Shown: positions 17,914 to 26,172, counted from the first letter of the stretch. The stretch is 64,000 nt of DNA from Bacteroidota bacterium (GCA_018267915.1 JAFDXN010000041.1:1-64000), one strand, 5' to 3'. Notes: a model not told the origin generated them from the letters alone. A program made the numbers and translations.

Positions 17914-18111
17914 TGTATAGTTTCATTTTAAAATAAATAATTACAATAGCCCGCTAAGGCTTACTGTATTGTCTTTAAATTGAAATGAAATTCTACACTT
18001 TTGCTATTCTTTGTTTACCGGCACAAATTTACGGATTTCTTGTTTATATTTCCTGCTCAGATCTCGCTAACTATGAAAGGTGTTCCAATGTCCGTGGATT
18101 AGGCGAAAAAC

Positions 18112-18765
18112 CTACATAAAAGAATTTCCTTCCGCATACTCATCAAAATCAATTTCAAGATTCAACTTGGCTAACCGAGAAATTGTTGATTTATCCAGAT
18201 GATGTCCTCCCAGCATTGTATTGCCATTATGAAAGACGGTCGCAACTTGTATATACCCATTTGCCAAGTTAGCTAGCTGTGCGATGCCCTGCTTATCGGT
18301 TTCTAAAAGATCCAGCAAGCGACTAATCTTTGTTTCAAATGCATTAGGGCCAAGATCCGGTTCAAACATTAATTTGCTAACCCTATATGCGACATTTCCG
18401 GATTTTTTCATATCGCCTTTGTTCCAACCATCGGTTGGCACCAGTGTTGTTAGCCTACACAATTGCTCATAGCTCATTTCATCAGACGACGCGCTAAAAT
18501 AAACACTATGATATGCTTGCATTCCAACCCAACGGACGGCTATGTCGGGTTTTGTGTCAAGATATACTGCGAGGTAAAATTTCTCGTCTTTTATTTGAAA
18601 ATAGACGACCGCCTCATTTTTGTCGTAGTCAACATTCACACGCAAAACCTTCGGCTTACCATTTTCATAGATAACCTCATGTATCGTTAAAATCTGCTCA
18701 GTTGTACCAAATTCCCGAGTTACGATTTCTTCAACAGCTTTCTGAATCACCAATTCATCATGCAT
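18112..18765 (-). CDS. DUF4279-like protein, 217 aa
   Basis: The C-terminal two-thirds resembles the DUF4279 family: EQLCRLTTLVPTDGWNKGD, then LGPNAFETKISRLLDLLETD, and the ending ISRLAKLNLEIDFDEYAEG. The N-terminal 80 residues, with LRVNVDYDKNEAVVYFQIKDEKFYLAVYLDT cut into two strands, look like a small beta domain not seen in every member. Function is unknown; relatives are often near immunity or toxin-type genes, but none is visible here. A terminator at 18807-18836 separates it from the preceding minus-strand gene. Confidence 0.6.
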   Translation of the reverse strand: MHDELVIQKAVEEIVTREFGTTEQILTIHEVIYENGKPKVLRVNVDYDKNEAVVYFQIKDEKFYLAVYLDTKPDIAVRWVGMQAYHSVYFSASSDEMSYEQLCRLTTLVPTDGWNKGDMKKSGNVAYRVSKLMFEPDLGPNAFETKISRLLDLLETDKQGIAQLANLANGYIQVATVFHNGNTMLGGHHLDKSTISRLAKLNLEIDFDEYAEGNSFM

Positions 18766-18806
18766 ATTACTCAGATTTTATTAGCAGAAAGATTGAAGAT
18801 AAAATT

Positions 18807-18836
18807 AAACATCCACCCTGAACAGAGTGGATGTTT
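18807..18836 (-). terminator. intrinsic terminator of the four-helix-bundle gene
   Basis: AAACATCCAC (18807-18816) and GTGGATGTTT (18827-18836) are perfect inverted repeats around a 10-nt loop. On the minus strand the hairpin is followed by AATTTTATC. It lies 64 bp beyond the stop of the four-helix-bundle gene and 42 bp before the start of the DUF4279-like gene. Confidence 0.65.
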
Positions 18837-18899
18837 TAGCATCTTCTGGCATCTTTTACACAAACATGGGAGTTTGTGGATGTATGAGCCATTTGTGTA

Positions 18900-19250
18900 C
18901 TAACTCTCAAGATTTCTGATCATCGCAAATAGCATTTTAGACATTTCTTCGGCGATTGAATATAAATTGCTGAATTCTGCATCAGATAGATGACCACTAT
19001 CTCTAAGGATATCAAATACAGCAACGCATTCAAAGACTGAGCCCCGAGCTATTATGCAGAAATTTTTGCGATCAGGTTTGCTAAAACGGCTGGTTCCTTC
19101 TGCTATGTTCAGCACCACGCTTAATGATGCCCGTCTAAGTTGGTTTTTAATTACCCCATCTAGTGTTTCAATTCGGAGCACCGATTTGACAACTATAGCA
19201 TTAAATGCCTTCGCCTTTTTGTAAACCTCGAGATTTTCAAAATCGAACAT
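18900..19250 (-). CDS. four-helix bundle protein (23S rRNA IVS-type)
   Basis: A 116-residue all-helical protein of the TIGR02436/S23 type, known from ORFs in 23S rRNA intervening sequences and as free genes in Bacteroidota. The start is FDFENLEVYKKAKAF, the centre is KNQLRRASLSVVLNIAEG, followed by FCIARGS-like FCIIARGSVFE. These match the family order. Function is not settled; structural work on relatives shows homopentamers. Here it is a free-standing gene just downstream of tRNA-Leu on the same strand, so the tRNA neighbourhood may be an insertion hot spot. Confidence 0.88.
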   Translation of the reverse strand: MFDFENLEVYKKAKAFNAIVVKSVLRIETLDGVIKNQLRRASLSVVLNIAEGTSRFSKPDRKNFCIIARGSVFECVAVFDILRDSGHLSDAEFSNLYSIAEEMSKMLFAMIRNLES

Positions 19251-19287
19251 GGTGTAAGAGTGTGAGTGTGGGTTTGAGTAATGAAGA

Positions 19288-19337
19288 AAAGGTCAGAGTG
19301 AGGCGTCGCTCTCGCTCCCACACTCACTCCGACCTTT
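19288..19337 (-). terminator. long-stem terminator of tRNA-Leu
   Basis: AAAGGTCAGAGTGAG (19288-19302) and CTCACTCCGACCTTT (19323-19337) form a 15-bp stem with one mismatch and a 20-nt loop. Read on the minus strand it begins immediately after the mature tRNA end and is followed by TCTTCATTAC. It is well placed to end the tRNA-Leu transcript. Confidence 0.6.
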
Positions 19338-19338
19338 G

Positions 19339-19422
19339 TGCCCGGAACAGGAATCGAACCTGCACTCCCTTGCGAAAACCAGATTTTGAGTCTAGCGCGT
19401 CTACCAATTCCGCCATCCGGGC
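19339..19422 (-). tRNA. tRNA-Leu (CAA)
   Basis: The minus strand folds as an 84-nt class II tRNA. The acceptor stem GCCCGGA pairs with TCCGGGC at its 3' end, followed by discriminator A. The anticodon loop CTCAAAA gives CAA, reading UUG Leu codons. A long variable arm (TTTTCGCAAGGGA region) and the T loop TTCGATT are present. The 3' CCA is not encoded. Confidence 0.97.
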
Positions 19423-19440
19423 TTTCTCGCTTTATTCAGC

Positions 19441-19495
19441 GTGCCATGGTTCGACTGGGCTCACCATGACAATACATATAGTTCAGCATGACACT
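19441..19495. repeat. short dispersed-type repeat
   Basis: The sequence TTCGACTGGGCTCACCATGACA and the adjacent related string AGTTCAGCATGACACTG look like the palindromic intergenic repeats that occur in many copies in Bacteroidota and other environmental genomes. CATGGT and ACCATG flank a 12-nt loop, so it can form a hairpin. It lies between tRNA-Leu and hscB. Only this copy was noticed in the window. Confidence 0.4.
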
Positions 19496-19498
19496 GCA

Positions 19499-20026
19499 CT
19501 AAGGGGTTGCAAATCTATCGATTCTTTCCTTAATGCGCAATAAGTATTTTTTGCGGAAATAGTAGTCTTTTATCTGTAATAAGAGGGTTTCACTATGGTC
19601 GCCGGCATTGAATTGGGCAGTGAGTTTTCCGGCGGCTTCGTTCCAGGTATTGAGCTGCTCTTCAAGGGCATCTTTTGCTGTGGCGCGGCTGCTGTCATCA
19701 TCGCCCATTTCGGCATCACTTACTGCTTCATTGAGGTCCATCATCTCCATGAGGAAGGCATTAGGCAGGCTGTACTTTTCCTCGTCCTCCAGCAGGTGGT
19801 TAAGTTTAAGGATATAGGCCATGGTGGCGTCGGGGCTATTGAGGGTCTTGTAGGCGTCATTGTTCATGGCGCTCATGCGCAGCGATTCCAGCTTCGCTTC
19901 CTCTTCGGCATTGGCAAAGCGGTCGGGGTGGTACTGGCGGCTGAGTTGGTAGAACTTCGCCTTCACCGCGGCAGCGTCGGGGTGAAAGTTAACGGGCAGA
20001 CCGTATAGTTCGAAATAGTTGAGCAT
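19499..20026 (-). CDS. hscB: Fe-S cluster co-chaperone HscB
   Basis: A 175-residue J-domain co-chaperone that delivers the IscU-type scaffold to HscA and stimulates its ATPase. The N-terminal J domain starts NYFELYGLPVNFHPD and has the essential HPD at residues 33-35 in QLSRQYHPDRF. The C-terminal three-helix domain follows, with NAFLMEMMDLNEAV, the usual IscU-contact segment, and ends YYFRKKYLLRIKERID. The family length is about 170. The gene stands alone and no other isc or suf genes are in the window. Confidence 0.93.
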   Translation of the reverse strand: MLNYFELYGLPVNFHPDAAAVKAKFYQLSRQYHPDRFANAEEEAKLESLRMSAMNNDAYKTLNSPDATMAYILKLNHLLEDEEKYSLPNAFLMEMMDLNEAVSDAEMGDDDSSRATAKDALEEQLNTWNEAAGKLTAQFNAGDHSETLLLQIKDYYFRKKYLLRIKERIDRFATP

Positions 20027-20094
20027 GTTCTGTTTTTACCATGGAGGACACAAAGGTAGCGCAAGGGCCGCCAAACCGTAAAAAAGGGGTTTGC

Positions 20095-20102
20095 TATATT
20101 TG
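20095..20102 (+). promoter_or_regulatory. tentative -7 box
   Basis: TATATTTG matches the Bacteroidota TAnnTTTG consensus exactly and lies 18 bp upstream of the ATG at 20120. No good TTTG -33 box is found 19 bp further upstream. If real, it rules out the alternative GTG start at 20102 for the downstream gene. Confidence 0.35.
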
Positions 20103-20119
20103 TGTGCAAATTACCAAAC

Positions 20120-21325
20120 ATGATCCGGATAGGCCTGATAAGGGAAAGAAAAATACCTGCAGACAACCGCGTGCCGCTTACACCAAAGCAGTGCGCAGAT
20201 ATACAGGAGAAATTCCCGTCGATCAGGATCGTGGTGGAACCGTCGCCCGACAGGTGCTTCGCCGACAAGGAGTATGTAGCCGAGGGTATAGAGATGAGCG
20301 AGCACCTGGAGCACTGCGATGTGCTGCTGGGGGTAAAAGAAGTGCCGGTGGACAGGCTGATACCAGGCAAAACTTATTTTTTCTTCTCGCACACCAAGAA
20401 AAAACAGCCCTACAACCAAAAGCTGATGCATGCGCTTATAGAAAAGCGCATCCGCATGATAGACTATGAGTGCCTGATGCACAGCGATGAGCAGCGCATA
20501 CTGGGCTTTGGCCTGTATGCCGGTATCGTGGGTGCGCACAACGGATTGCTTACTTATGGCAAAAAGTTCGGGCTCTACACCCTGCCACCTGCCCACAGCG
20601 TGCGCAGCTTCAGGAAACTGGTAGCGGCATATGAAGACATCAGGCTGCCGAATGTTAAGATCGCAGTTACAGGCTCGGGCAAGGTAGCAGCGGGCATACT
20701 GGAAGTGATGGTGCAACTGGACATAGAACCAATAGAACCGGAAGACTACTTTAAGAACGAATATGAGTACCCGGTGTATTGTCACTTTAAAGGCCGCACA
20801 CTATATGCACGTAAGGACGATAACAGCTTTCACCGCGATGATTTCCATGCACATCCCGACCAATACAAATGCCTCTTTGAGCAGTACCTGTCGAAGACGG
20901 ATATACTGATGAACGGCATTTACTGGGATACGCATGTGCCGCGGCTGTTTGAGAAAAAAGACATCCAACGGCATGATTTCCGTACCAGCGTGATAGCCGA
21001 TATTACCTGCGACATAGACGGCTCAGTACCCATCAATACGGGTGCGTCGAGCATTGCAGACCCGGTGTATGGCATCGATAGGGCAACGGGCGCACAGGTG
21101 GCTCCATTTCAGAATACGCGGGACATAATAGACGTTATGGCCGTGGATAACCTGCCTAATGAGCTGCCACGCGATGCATCGCAATACTTCGGCCTGCATT
21201 TTGAAAAGTACATACTTGGCGAACTGTTCGAAAGCAGCAGTGAAATACTGGACCGAGCTACGATATGCGCCAATGGCAAGCTGACGCCGCGCTATGAATA
21301 TTTGAGCGACTACGCCTACGCGTAG
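20120..21325 (+). CDS. NAD(P)-dependent dehydrogenase of the saccharopine/alanine dehydrogenase family
   Basis: A 401-residue protein with an N-terminal alanine dehydrogenase/transhydrogenase-like domain: IGLIRERKIPADNRVPLTP and a VLLGVKEVP block. FFFSHTKKKQPYN is typical of the saccharopine dehydrogenase (NAD+, lysine-forming) branch. A Rossmann-like segment KIAVTGSGKVAAGILEVM is at about residues 195-212. Late conserved blocks include ITCDIDGSVP and DPVYGIDRATG. The exact substrate is uncertain: lysine-pathway saccharopine dehydrogenase is one option, an unassigned amino-acid dehydrogenase another. The ATG at 20120 was chosen because its N-terminus matches the family and a -7 box overlaps the upstream GTG. 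Confidence 0.8.
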   Translation: MIRIGLIRERKIPADNRVPLTPKQCADIQEKFPSIRIVVEPSPDRCFADKEYVAEGIEMSEHLEHCDVLLGVKEVPVDRLIPGKTYFFFSHTKKKQPYNQKLMHALIEKRIRMIDYECLMHSDEQRILGFGLYAGIVGAHNGLLTYGKKFGLYTLPPAHSVRSFRKLVAAYEDIRLPNVKIAVTGSGKVAAGILEVMVQLDIEPIEPEDYFKNEYEYPVYCHFKGRTLYARKDDNSFHRDDFHAHPDQYKCLFEQYLSKTDILMNGIYWDTHVPRLFEKKDIQRHDFRTSVIADITCDIDGSVPINTGASSIADPVYGIDRATGAQVAPFQNTRDIIDVMAVDNLPNELPRDASQYFGLHFEKYILGELFESSSEILDRATICANGKLTPRYEYLSDYAYA

Positions 21326-22254
21326 TGCGAAGAGAGGATATCCTTCACCGCTTTTTCAGCAGTATCATATTGGAAGGTGAAGCCTGCCTGCAGCGCTTTG
21401 TCAGCACTTACGGTGCAGCTCTTCAATACTTCTTTACTCATCTCGCCGAGCATGAAACGAAGCAGGGGCGACGGTACGTGGAACGGTATGCGCAGGCCCT
21501 TCTTTTCGTGATGTATGATATTCATAAGGGTTTTGTGAGCGACGGGGTGCGGTGCTGTCGCGTTGAAAATGCCGCTGATGCTTTCGTCCATAATGGCCCT
21601 GTAGAGCATATTGCTCAGGTCTTCAACGTGTATCCAACTGATGACCTGGTAGCCGCTGCCGAGTATGGGCAGCACACCCATAGCCATGGGTTGGGCCAGC
21701 TTTTTGAACATGCCGCTCTCCCGCCCGAGCACAATGCCGAAACGGAAAATGACGGTACGCAACTTATCATTAATACTCATTGCGGTCTCTTCCCAATGCG
21801 CGCAGGTCTCACCAAGGAAGTCGTGGTAATGCGGGGCATCTTCGGTAAAGGGTTCTGAATCGTTGCGGTCGGGCCCATAGAAACCAATAGCCGATGCGGA
21901 GACGAAGGTTTTGCAGCATTCACCGTATTCGCGCAGGCGATCGGTGAGGAAGGCGGTGGCCTTTATCCTGCTATCCACGATCTCTTTTTTCCGTTTTGCC
22001 GTCCACTGCTTATCGGCTATGCCCGCACCGGCGAGGCTTACGAGCGCATCGAGCCTTTTGAGATGTACGAGGTCGCATTTGCCTTCTTCGGGATTCCAAT
22101 AGGAGTACTTGTAGCCGGCGACCTTTTTCTTTTTGGCCGGATGAGTGGTGAATATGACCACCTCGTGGCCACGACTGACCAACATGCGCGACAAATGGCT
22201 GCCTATGAAGCCAGTGCCACCTGTAATTCCGATTATTTTTTTAGGATCCGCCAT
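21316..22254 (-). CDS. TIGR01777 family epimerase (SDR39U1/YfcH-like)
   Basis: A 312-residue atypical extended SDR. The nucleotide-binding motif GITGGTGFIGSHLSRML starts at about residue 9. The N-terminal half has YKYSYWNPEEGKCD and ALVSLAGAGIADKQWTAKRKKEI, the characteristic TIGR01777 block. The C-terminal domain DUF1731 carries FHVPSPLLRFMLGEMSKEVLKS. The reaction is not known. The gene converges with the dehydrogenase gene, overlapping it by 10 bp. Confidence 0.92.
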   Translation of the reverse strand: MADPKKIIGITGGTGFIGSHLSRMLVSRGHEVVIFTTHPAKKKKVAGYKYSYWNPEEGKCDLVHLKRLDALVSLAGAGIADKQWTAKRKKEIVDSRIKATAFLTDRLREYGECCKTFVSASAIGFYGPDRNDSEPFTEDAPHYHDFLGETCAHWEETAMSINDKLRTVIFRFGIVLGRESGMFKKLAQPMAMGVLPILGSGYQVISWIHVEDLSNMLYRAIMDESISGIFNATAPHPVAHKTLMNIIHHEKKGLRIPFHVPSPLLRFMLGEMSKEVLKSCTVSADKALQAGFTFQYDTAEKAVKDILSSHYA

Positions 22255-22342
22255 CCGATTACTGACAATAAAAATTATACCCCATCCGCTTTTATAACGC
22301 CAACTTTAATTATATGTTATAAACTACCCAAAAGATAGCCTT

Positions 22343-22350
22343 TATTTTTG
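22343..22350 (+). promoter_or_regulatory. tentative -7 box for the small gene at 22423
   Basis: TATTTTTG matches the Bacteroidota TAnnTTTG consensus exactly. The region between this and the divergent epimerase gene is AT-rich. A start near 22357 would give a leader of about 66 nt. No clear -33 box is seen. Confidence 0.35.
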
Positions 22351-22422
22351 CATCGCGCAATATTTACTTAACGGCTGCGTTATTTTCATGTTATGTTCAT
22401 AAAAAACATCCAAAACAAACAC

Positions 22423-22620
22423 ATGAATAGACTCATACTCAACAATTTTAAGGCTAGTTCACAGCAAAAAATTCCGGATGCGAAGCTGGGGGATACTGAG
22501 GAGCTGATTAGGCTAAGCAGCGAGATGAAAAATTATCTCAAAGAGGCTGCTGCCGACCTGCTGCAACCCCGCCCTGAAGCTGTAGCGCAACTGCTTAAAA
22601 AGAGCTTAGTAATTAAATAG
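22423..22620 (+). CDS. small protein, 65 aa
   Basis: Unrecognised by name. The ATG at 22423 gives MNRLILNNFKASSQQKIPDAKLGD followed by a predicted helix with LIRLSSEMKNYLKEAAADLL and an ending VAQLLKKSLVIK; an upstream start at 22393 adds ten residues of poor quality. The sequence looks helical and cytoplasmic, and I believe similar small proteins occur in Chitinophagales. The coding reading is supported by an upstream -7 box and absence of any competing ORF. Function is unknown. Confidence 0.6.
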   Translation: MNRLILNNFKASSQQKIPDAKLGDTEELIRLSSEMKNYLKEAAADLLQPRPEAVAQLLKKSLVIK

Positions 22621-22654
22621 GTACAGGTAACATGATACGGTGGTAGAACAGGTT

Positions 22655-23905
22655 TTATACCAGTTCTATCACTGTTATTTCGGGCAGTATCCCAAGCCTG
22701 CCGGGGTAGCCAAGGAAACCGAAACCGCGGTTGACATATAAATATTGCCCCCCTTCCTCGTAGAGGCCGGCCCATTTTTTATACATATACTGTACCGGAC
22801 TCCATTTAAATCCGGGTATCTCCACACCAAACTGCATGCCGTGCGTATGGCCGCTTAGGGTCAGGTCCACGTCTTTATACTTCTTATTCACCTGTGCGTC
22901 CCAATGCGAAGGGTCATGTGAAAGCAGTATCTTAACCGGTACGTTTTGCGACTCGAGTCCGGCGTAGGCCCTGGCCATGTCACCATATGTGTGGAAGCCT
23001 TTAGCGCTCCAGTTCTCTACGCCTATCAGGGCTATTTTGTCATTGCCTTTTTGCAGTAGTGTATGTTCGTTCAGCAAAAGCTTCCAGCCTACTTCGGCGT
23101 GGATGCTTTTCAGCCTGTCTAGGTTCTCTTTTTTTGCCTCTTTGGTAGGCCAGTGCACATAGTCGCCATAGTCGTGGTTGCCCAGGATGGAGTACACGCC
23201 CATCGGCGCTTTCAATCTTGAGTAGATCTCCTTGTAGCTATCGTCTACCTCTTCGGCGTGGTTATTCACCAGGTCGCCGGTGAAGAATATGACATCGGGC
23301 TTTTCGTCGAGCACCTTCTGTATACCCCTTGCCACTGCGTCGTGGTTGTCGAAACTGCCGGTGTGTATGTCGGACACCTGCACGATCTTCATGCCGGCAA
23401 AGGCTGTCGGTAAGGCGTCCAATTTGAGGCGGACGCGACGCACCCGGTAATTGTAGCGGTTACTGACCCCGTATATGAAACCGAACAAAGAAGTACCACC
23501 CAAAATGATCGCAAGCGTGGAGAAAAATGCCGAGCGGCTCATGCCGCCGCCTTGCCCCTGGTCGGCAGTGCGGTCCACTGCGGGGCGCATCATGTCTATA
23601 AACCACATTACCAGCCTGCGCAGGTCGTCGATCAGCATTACCAATAGTATCAGCACTTTGCCAATAGTGAAACCCAGCGCAAAGGCAATGAAGATATTGC
23701 GCATCATGTGCGGCAGCGACTCCCAATGGATCTGCCTGAAGAAGATGATGCTGAGCCATACAAGTGCCGTGGCAATGAAATAAAAAGTCAGCAAGCCGAT
23801 GCGCCAGCCCTGCGGCAGGTTGCGCAATGCCATGCGTATCACAATAAAACTATAGTACTCCGCCAGGCCTATTACCCCAATAAATATCAACAACCTCAGC
23901 CACAT
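22655..23905 (-). CDS. membrane-anchored metallophosphoesterase (YkuE-like)
   Basis: A 416-residue protein with about four membrane helices in the first 150 residues and a calcineurin-like phosphoesterase domain after that. All metal-binding blocks are present: VQVSDIHTGSF, FFTGDLVNNHAEE, LGNHDYGDY, LLSHDPSHW and SGHTHGMQFG. Two divalent cations would be bound and a phosphoester hydrolysed at the membrane. The YkuE group is proposed to act on phospholipid-like substrates. The gene follows the flavin reductase gene by 16 bp on the same strand. Confidence 0.92.
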   Translation of the reverse strand: MWLRLLIFIGVIGLAEYYSFIVIRMALRNLPQGWRIGLLTFYFIATALVWLSIIFFRQIHWESLPHMMRNIFIAFALGFTIGKVLILLVMLIDDLRRLVMWFIDMMRPAVDRTADQGQGGGMSRSAFFSTLAIILGGTSLFGFIYGVSNRYNYRVRRVRLKLDALPTAFAGMKIVQVSDIHTGSFDNHDAVARGIQKVLDEKPDVIFFTGDLVNNHAEEVDDSYKEIYSRLKAPMGVYSILGNHDYGDYVHWPTKEAKKENLDRLKSIHAEVGWKLLLNEHTLLQKGNDKIALIGVENWSAKGFHTYGDMARAYAGLESQNVPVKILLSHDPSHWDAQVNKKYKDVDLTLSGHTHGMQFGVEIPGFKWSPVQYMYKKWAGLYEEGGQYLYVNRGFGFLGYPGRLGILPEITVIELV

Positions 23906-23921
23906 AATATCGTTCTGCTTT

Positions 23922-24422
23922 TTAGTAGTTCAGGAATTCGTCGAGTTGTATTTCAATAGCTTTCTGCGTGCCGGGTTTTAACAAGTTGCCCTCCAGGTCC
24001 ATCTCCTCGTTGATGCGTGAGAGGGGCAGTTTGTTGTAATGTACGTGCATGCGCAGGTAGTGCAGTATATTGGTCATATGCTCTATGCCCCGCAGGTTGC
24101 CCCCGCGGCCATCGGCCACGCCTACCAGCAGGGCTTTTTTATACCACCAGCACTTGCGAATGTCGCTATTGTCTATCATCAGCTTCAGTATGCCGGGAAA
24201 ACTGCCGTTATACTCAGGCATGATGAAAATGAATTTCTCAGAGGGGATAAAGTAGCGTTGTTCAAGAGCAGTGAGTGCGGGGCCTTCTTCGTATACCTCG
24301 GCGCCCTCTAAGGACACCAGGTGCACATCAGCGTCTTTTGCCTTAAGCATATCGTAATACAGCTTTGCAACCCTGAGGGTCATGCTGTCTTTGCGGTTTG
24401 TGCCCGATATTATGGTAATCAT
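23922..24422 (-). CDS. NADPH-dependent FMN reductase family protein
   Basis: A 166-residue flavodoxin-fold protein. The FMN phosphate loop is SGTNRKDSMT at about residues 6-15, and the PEYNGSFPGILKLMIDN block around residues 76-92 is diagnostic of the NADPH-dependent FMN reductase family (azoreductase/chromate reductase-like). VGVADGRGGNLRG binds the isoalloxazine side. It probably transfers electrons from NAD(P)H to quinones or other acceptors. It is in a likely two-gene unit with the downstream metallophosphoesterase. Confidence 0.9.
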   Translation of the reverse strand: MITIISGTNRKDSMTLRVAKLYYDMLKAKDADVHLVSLEGAEVYEEGPALTALEQRYFIPSEKFIFIMPEYNGSFPGILKLMIDNSDIRKCWWYKKALLVGVADGRGGNLRGIEHMTNILHYLRMHVHYNKLPLSRINEEMDLEGNLLKPGTQKAIEIQLDEFLNY

Positions 24423-24610
24423 CCGGTATGCGAAGATAAGTGTAATGCCTGTTTGGTGCCGGGTTGAATTGCCAATAGCCTGATCGGCAGAAATGATGCC
24501 GCGGGCTTAGCGCTCAATAAAGATAACCGTTACCCGTGCGAAATGTGCATGAATCTTGCTAAAAAGTTGGAAAAAATTATGTATCATTATAACAATAAAA
24601 TCATCGATTT

Positions 24611-25045
24611 ATGGCGAGGATATCCTTTATCGTTTTATTGCTGATGGCGATCTTTAGTACCGCCGGCGCCCAAACGGGCAAAAAGAGCAGCGCCCCGAAA
24701 AAGGTGGCACACAAAAAAACGGTAGTAACCAAAACGGTTGTGATAAACGATGAGGAACAGAGCAATGATGAGGATGAAGTGATAGAAGAAGGGGAAATGC
24801 CGGGAGAAGTCTATTACACGGAGGTTGATGAGGATGGCGATGGCTACTATGTGGAAGAACCTAACGATGACGAAAGCCCAGCCGGCACCGGCAGTGAGAC
24901 CGAGCGAGGGATACACAGGGCGATTCGTCATACAGCCAGCCACGCGCGCGGCCCTGTGTATAGTAAAAAGTATCCTGAAAACCTGTATTACTTTAATGCC
25001 AAAACGGGGTTTTACTACAAGCGTAAGACGCCTCTAAAAAAGTAG
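24611..25045 (+). CDS. secreted acidic hypothetical protein, 144 aa
   Basis: The first 20 residues are a signal peptide (ending in AGAQ). A Lys-rich segment (KKSSAPKKVAHKKT) is followed by a strongly acidic stretch with DEEQSNDEDEVIEEGE and VDEDGDGYYVEE. The latter resembles a calcium-binding loop, but the spacing is not that of a clean EF-hand. The C-terminus is basic and aromatic (YYFNAKTGFYYKRK). The opposite charges of the segments suggest an intrinsically disordered envelope protein. No family was recognised. Confidence 0.65.
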   Translation: MARISFIVLLLMAIFSTAGAQTGKKSSAPKKVAHKKTVVTKTVVINDEEQSNDEDEVIEEGEMPGEVYYTEVDEDGDGYYVEEPNDDESPAGTGSETERGIHRAIRHTASHARGPVYSKKYPENLYYFNAKTGFYYKRKTPLKK

Positions 25046-25158
25046 GTCTTGTAACCAAATTTGGTGGTCCAACGCATCGATTTCTACAAATTTCATGCAT
25101 TGGTTTTGTATTATGTCTATTGTTCGTATATTGTTGCCAGTAAAATAACAGTACACTT

Positions 25159-25371
25159 ATGAAATCTTTAATATCTGCTGTGTGTATGCTGATCTTGTCG
25201 GCTGTGATGCTGAGTTCATGTGCAGTGGGCGATGGTAATTATCTGCCCGGCCACTATAAAAAACGCAGCTACTGGAAACAGCACGTAAAGTACGGGCCTG
25301 CCTATTATAATCACTATGCACCGGCACGGCACGGCAGCTATAACACTAACAGGAACCCTGAATACAGATAA
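25159..25371 (+). CDS. small lipoprotein, SYWKQH family, copy 1
   Basis: A 70-residue lipoprotein precursor. The signal sequence ends with the lipobox LSSC (Cys about residue 21). The mature part is only about 50 residues and rich in Tyr, His and Arg. It contains the motif RSYWKQH, shared exactly with the next gene. The two genes are tandem paralogues separated by 23 bp. Function is unknown; the Tyr/His content suggests metal or surface binding at most. Confidence 0.7.
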   Translation: MKSLISAVCMLILSAVMLSSCAVGDGNYLPGHYKKRSYWKQHVKYGPAYYNHYAPARHGSYNTNRNPEYR

Positions 25372-25394
25372 ATTACCCCAAACAAAGCAACTTT

Positions 25395-25595
25395 ATGAAA
25401 CCTCTGATACTTTTAACTTGCTTGTTGATAACGCTGAGCCTCACGATGAGCTCATGTTTATACAGCCATGGCGGTGGTTACCCCGGTAGCTATACCCGCC
25501 GCTCTTATTGGAAACAGCACGACCATTATACACGCAGCAGCTACAGGCCAAGGGATTACTACCATTACGGCCATCACTACGTGCAATACAGGTAA
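25395..25595 (+). CDS. small lipoprotein, SYWKQH family, copy 2
   Basis: A 66-residue paralogue of the preceding protein. It has the same plan: lipobox MSSC (Cys about residue 21), a Gly/Tyr linker, the shared RRSYWKQH block and a His/Tyr-rich tail with YYHYGHHYVQYR. A strong terminator at 25620-25644 ends the pair. No named family was recognised. Confidence 0.7.
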   Translation: MKPLILLTCLLITLSLTMSSCLYSHGGGYPGSYTRRSYWKQHDHYTRSSYRPRDYYHYGHHYVQYR

Positions 25596-25619
25596 ATATT
25601 ATTGAACAGAACGGATATT

Positions 25620-25644
25620 ATTCCCGCAGTGATACTGCGGGAAT
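25620..25644 (+). terminator. intrinsic terminator of the tandem lipoprotein pair
   Basis: ATTCCCGCAGT (25620-25630) and ACTGCGGGAAT (25634-25644) form a perfect 11-bp stem with a 3-nt GAT loop. A run of seven T follows at 25646-25652. It lies 24 bp after the second lipoprotein stop and is one of the clearest terminators in the window. Confidence 0.88.
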
Positions 25645-25666
25645 ATTTTTTTGTAAAAGGCGAAGA

Positions 25667-25900
25667 CTAGCGTTGCGACTCTATGTATTCTTTCAGTTGC
25701 TCAAGGCTCTCGAACTGGATCTTATCCTTGCCGTAGCCACACTTCCAGAACCTGGATTCGGGGTTGGGGTTGAACATACCTTTCCAGAGCACAATATCGA
25801 GATCCTTATGCTTATAATGCATTGATTTTGTATTATCTGTCTCCAAAGGCTCGAAACCCAGGTCGTATAGATCGTCTTGTGTTATTTCAGGAAAATTCAT
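25667..25900 (-). CDS. hypothetical protein, 77 aa
   Basis: A small soluble protein with the pattern MNFPEITQDDLYDLGFEPL and an ending FESLEQLKEYIESQR. The middle has a W(K)GMFNP...RFWKCGYG segment of beta character. The reading frame is well separated from other ORFs, and the composition is protein-like. I do not recognise the family; it resembles single-domain phage or housekeeping proteins of unknown function common in Bacteroidota. It converges with the lipoprotein pair. Confidence 0.65.
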   Translation of the reverse strand: MNFPEITQDDLYDLGFEPLETDNTKSMHYKHKDLDIVLWKGMFNPNPESRFWKCGYGKDKIQFESLEQLKEYIESQR

Positions 25901-26142
25901 GTTCCAAAAATATGTGAAAGTTTAGATGAAACGAGTACCTGCAGTGAAATTTTTTGATTAATCTAACGCAAGTTCCTTACTAACACGCTAACAAAGCCAT
26001 TTTTATGCGTTTTAGCAGAAGTTCACAGCAAGGACAATGAGATGATTTGTGAGCCGCGAAAAGGCTGGACAGTTTAAAAAATGGCTCAATAAATGGCAAT
26101 TTATTGAAGCATGGTGGGGATTATTAACTGTTTATTTATTGC

Positions 26143-26150
26143 TACATTTG
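26143..26150 (+). promoter_or_regulatory. tentative -7 box for the gene at 26173
   Basis: TACATTTG is an exact TAnnTTTG match. A start near 26157 leaves a 16-nt leader to the ATG at 26173. It lies inside a possible short ORF (26049-26237), which argues that this ORF is not a gene. The rest of the gap 25901-26172 holds only a perfect 8-bp hairpin CAATAAAT/ATTTATTG at 26087-26106. Confidence 0.4.
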
Positions 26151-26172
26151 TTCAAACCACTAATATCAGAGT

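Noticed and set aside
18112..19422. Genomic island at tRNA-Leu carrying the DUF4279-like and four-helix-bundle genes
   Set aside because: No integrase, no direct repeat of the tRNA 3' end and no other mobile-element gene were seen.
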